DNA of 64,000 nt, taken from contig JACYXH010000838.1 in NCBI GenBank assembly GCA_026745465.1, positions 215,297-279,296 on the forward strand, in the 5' to 3' direction. Below, one piece after another: positions 62,190-64,000 of the stretch; position 1 is the stretch's first letter, and the number at the start of each line of letters is the position of its first letter. A program made the translations under genes and the position numbers. Under the pieces are notes generated by a model. That model ran no database searches and was not told where the DNA came from. It saw only the letters and a program-made list of their open reading frames with translations. Source of the DNA: Lota lota. Its lineage: Eukaryota; Chordata; Actinopteri; Gadiformes; Lotidae.

Positions 62190-62262
62190 TTTCTTTCTTT
62201 CTCTTTTTCTCCCTTTCCTTCTATCGTTCTTCTTTTTTTCCTTCTTTTCTTTTCCCTCTGAG
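62190..62262. repeat. CTTT-rich low-complexity tract
   Basis: TTTCTTTCTTTCTC and TTCTTTTTTTCC type sequence. Confidence 0.8.
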
Positions 62263-64000
62263 AGCGAGAGCACACAAAGTGAGTGCCGTTGTTTGCGTCC
62301 CTGTGTTGTGTGTGCAAGTGGAATTTAGAGGTTGGCTTTTTATTGTCTCTGTGGCTTTTTTTTTGTTCAGTATGATTTGGAGAAAGTGACTGTTATCCCC
62401 CAGGGAGGAAAACAGAGGATGCTCTTCCATACTCATACACAGCGGTGGGCAGGGGGGGGGGGGGGGGGGAAACAAGACATAGGAAAATGAAATAAGAAGC
62501 TAGTGCACAGGGACCTGTTTAGCTAGTCACATCCGTCTTTGTGTTTGAGTCCTGGGCTGCTTAGTGTGCTGAACGTAAGCACAGAGTAAAATGAAACGCA
62601 AAGATGCATTATGGGATGTAAGAAACGGATAATTCAAGGCTTTATTTGTTGTGTTTAATTTCCCCCCCGGGGAACGGTCTGCCCTGCAGCATTAACCTTC
62701 AAGGGCTAAAATAGGAAGCGTTTCTCCCCCCCCCCCCCCCCCCCCCGGTGCTACAAAGAGGGAGAAGAATCGCCGGTGGATCGTACAGGCACGGGGGACG
62801 TTGTTCACCGTGCAGCCTGGGTTTGGCCTCGCTCACCATGGCAACCGGAGGCGCTCTGCTGAGCCGAGGCCAAACGATGTGCGGCTCCAGCCGGTACGAC
62901 CACTGAGGCCCCGTCCTCCTTCTAACGAGTCCGGCAGGGACCCCGGTTCTCTCGGGGCCGCCCAGGACTCTGCCCTCAGGGTCACGACCCCAAGATGGGA
63001 GAGAGAGGACGCTTTTTAAATGGTGAATGGCCCAGGGGGTCCAACAGGGGTACGAGTCCGCTATATATGTCTGCTAACATGTTTTATTACACGGCTTTGT
63101 TGAATACTCTATGCTGATTGGCCAATTACGGCGTTCTATGGTCTGTTATTTCTGCATAGCAGACGGCTGCTAGCCATTAGCCGCTAAACGGTTTGACTGC
63201 TCGAGGTCAATCGAAATGCCGTGCTCAAGTCTTTTCCAAGCAATATTCAGATTTGAACAGGCCCATTTTCTCATATAAACTCATTGTTGCCTTTTGGATA
63301 TCTCTTCCCCAATATGTCTAATGAGCTTTATAGTCTTTTGTTTTCAGGGCGCGTCGAATTGCCTGACTGTGGTCCTCCTAAAAGGGGATATTCTCTGCTA
63401 GCAGTGAGCATTACCTTTAATTCAATGGGGATGCAAATCGGCACAAGCAAATGGCCAAAATCACCCTGTAGCGTGGCTATGTCTTGTTACTCTTAACTGA
63501 TTTTTGATTGTGAGACAATTGTTTGTGGATGAAGCCATTCAGTTTAGCCCCCCCCCCCCCCCCAATGCAGCGCACTCCATGTTAACAGACGCTCCTCAGC
63601 TCTGTCTGTCTCAACGGTATCTACACCCACTGGCTGGGCTCCTTTCAGGTGGGGAGTCAGGTTAACAAACGACAGACCAGGGAGGAGTCAATCACGATGC
63701 CCCCCCCCCCCCCTCCCGGTACGACATGTCCTACAGCCAGGGGCCTATGATTCATTCCCTGGCTGTTTTCTGTTAACTCGGCTCTTTCAAGACCATCCAT
63801 TCTACAGCGCCACCCTGTTTCCCAGCATGGTGTTCAGGGAGCCGGACCCCTCCCCTCTCTACCTACCTAATACAATCTATCTACCTGGGTTCTGTGGGTT
63901 CACGCGTGTGCTATTGGGAGGAAGCAGCTGTCTTCGTCACAGGAGAAAACCAAGTCCAGCTCTTTGTCATCGGTGCCGTTGCTCGCCATTTTTTTCTGAT
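62263..64000. other. Intergenic with poly-G/C tracts, no gene supported
   Basis: G run at about 62452-62469; C runs at about 62727-62746, 63548-63563 and 63700-63712. A segment at 63350-63420 after TTGTTTTCAG reads RVELPDCGPPKRGYSLL in one frame and could be an exon, but without a donor or homology I leave it uncalled. Confidence 0.4.

Overview
The window looks like nuclear DNA of a ray-finned fish. The evidence is the very high load of AC, AG and GATA/GATG microsatellites, long G or C homopolymers, decayed hAT-like and short inverted-repeat transposons, tRNA-type SINE fragments, and a dispersed sequence I know from many teleost genomes (around 36.24-36.35 kb). The microsatellite density would fit a cod-like fish, but that is only inference. 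I see no bacterial gene, no CRISPR array and no recognisable retroviral or LTR element.

Layout: 0-6.4 kb is repeat-rich intergenic DNA (CCR, GA, CA and GATG arrays). From about 8.1 to 17.15 kb lies the only stretch that reads like a gene on the plus strand: a CpG-rich promoter with a perfect RFX-type X-box and CCAAT boxes, four to five small exons with good splice sites, then six tandem copies of an approximately 83-nt exon, each with an acceptor and a donor, and an ATTAAA signal at 17130. The largest intron holds a 2.75-kb inverted repeat (arms about 600 bp) around a 43-bp minisatellite. Two copies of one terminal-inverted-repeat element family flank the unit, at 6.9-7.9 kb and 17.4-18.4 kb, in the same orientation. 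I do not recognise the product. The reading frame is short, so the unit may be a small fast-evolving gene, a decayed gene or a spliced non-coding RNA.

18.4-64 kb is gene-poor. It holds microsatellites, several minisatellites (47-bp at 23 kb, 27-bp at 57.9 kb, about 120-bp at 58.5 kb), a foldback MITE with TTAA flanks at 44.5 kb, a 334-bp MITE at 61.1 kb, a hAT-like element at 34.9-35.8 kb, a SINE at 45.5 kb and some perfect short hairpins. Long AT-rich stretches without simple repeats (19.3-20.3, 28.0-29.2, 37-42, 46.4-47.0 and 49.8-52 kb) could contain conserved non-coding elements, but only alignment could show that. Nearly all long open frames here are low-complexity repeat read as codons.
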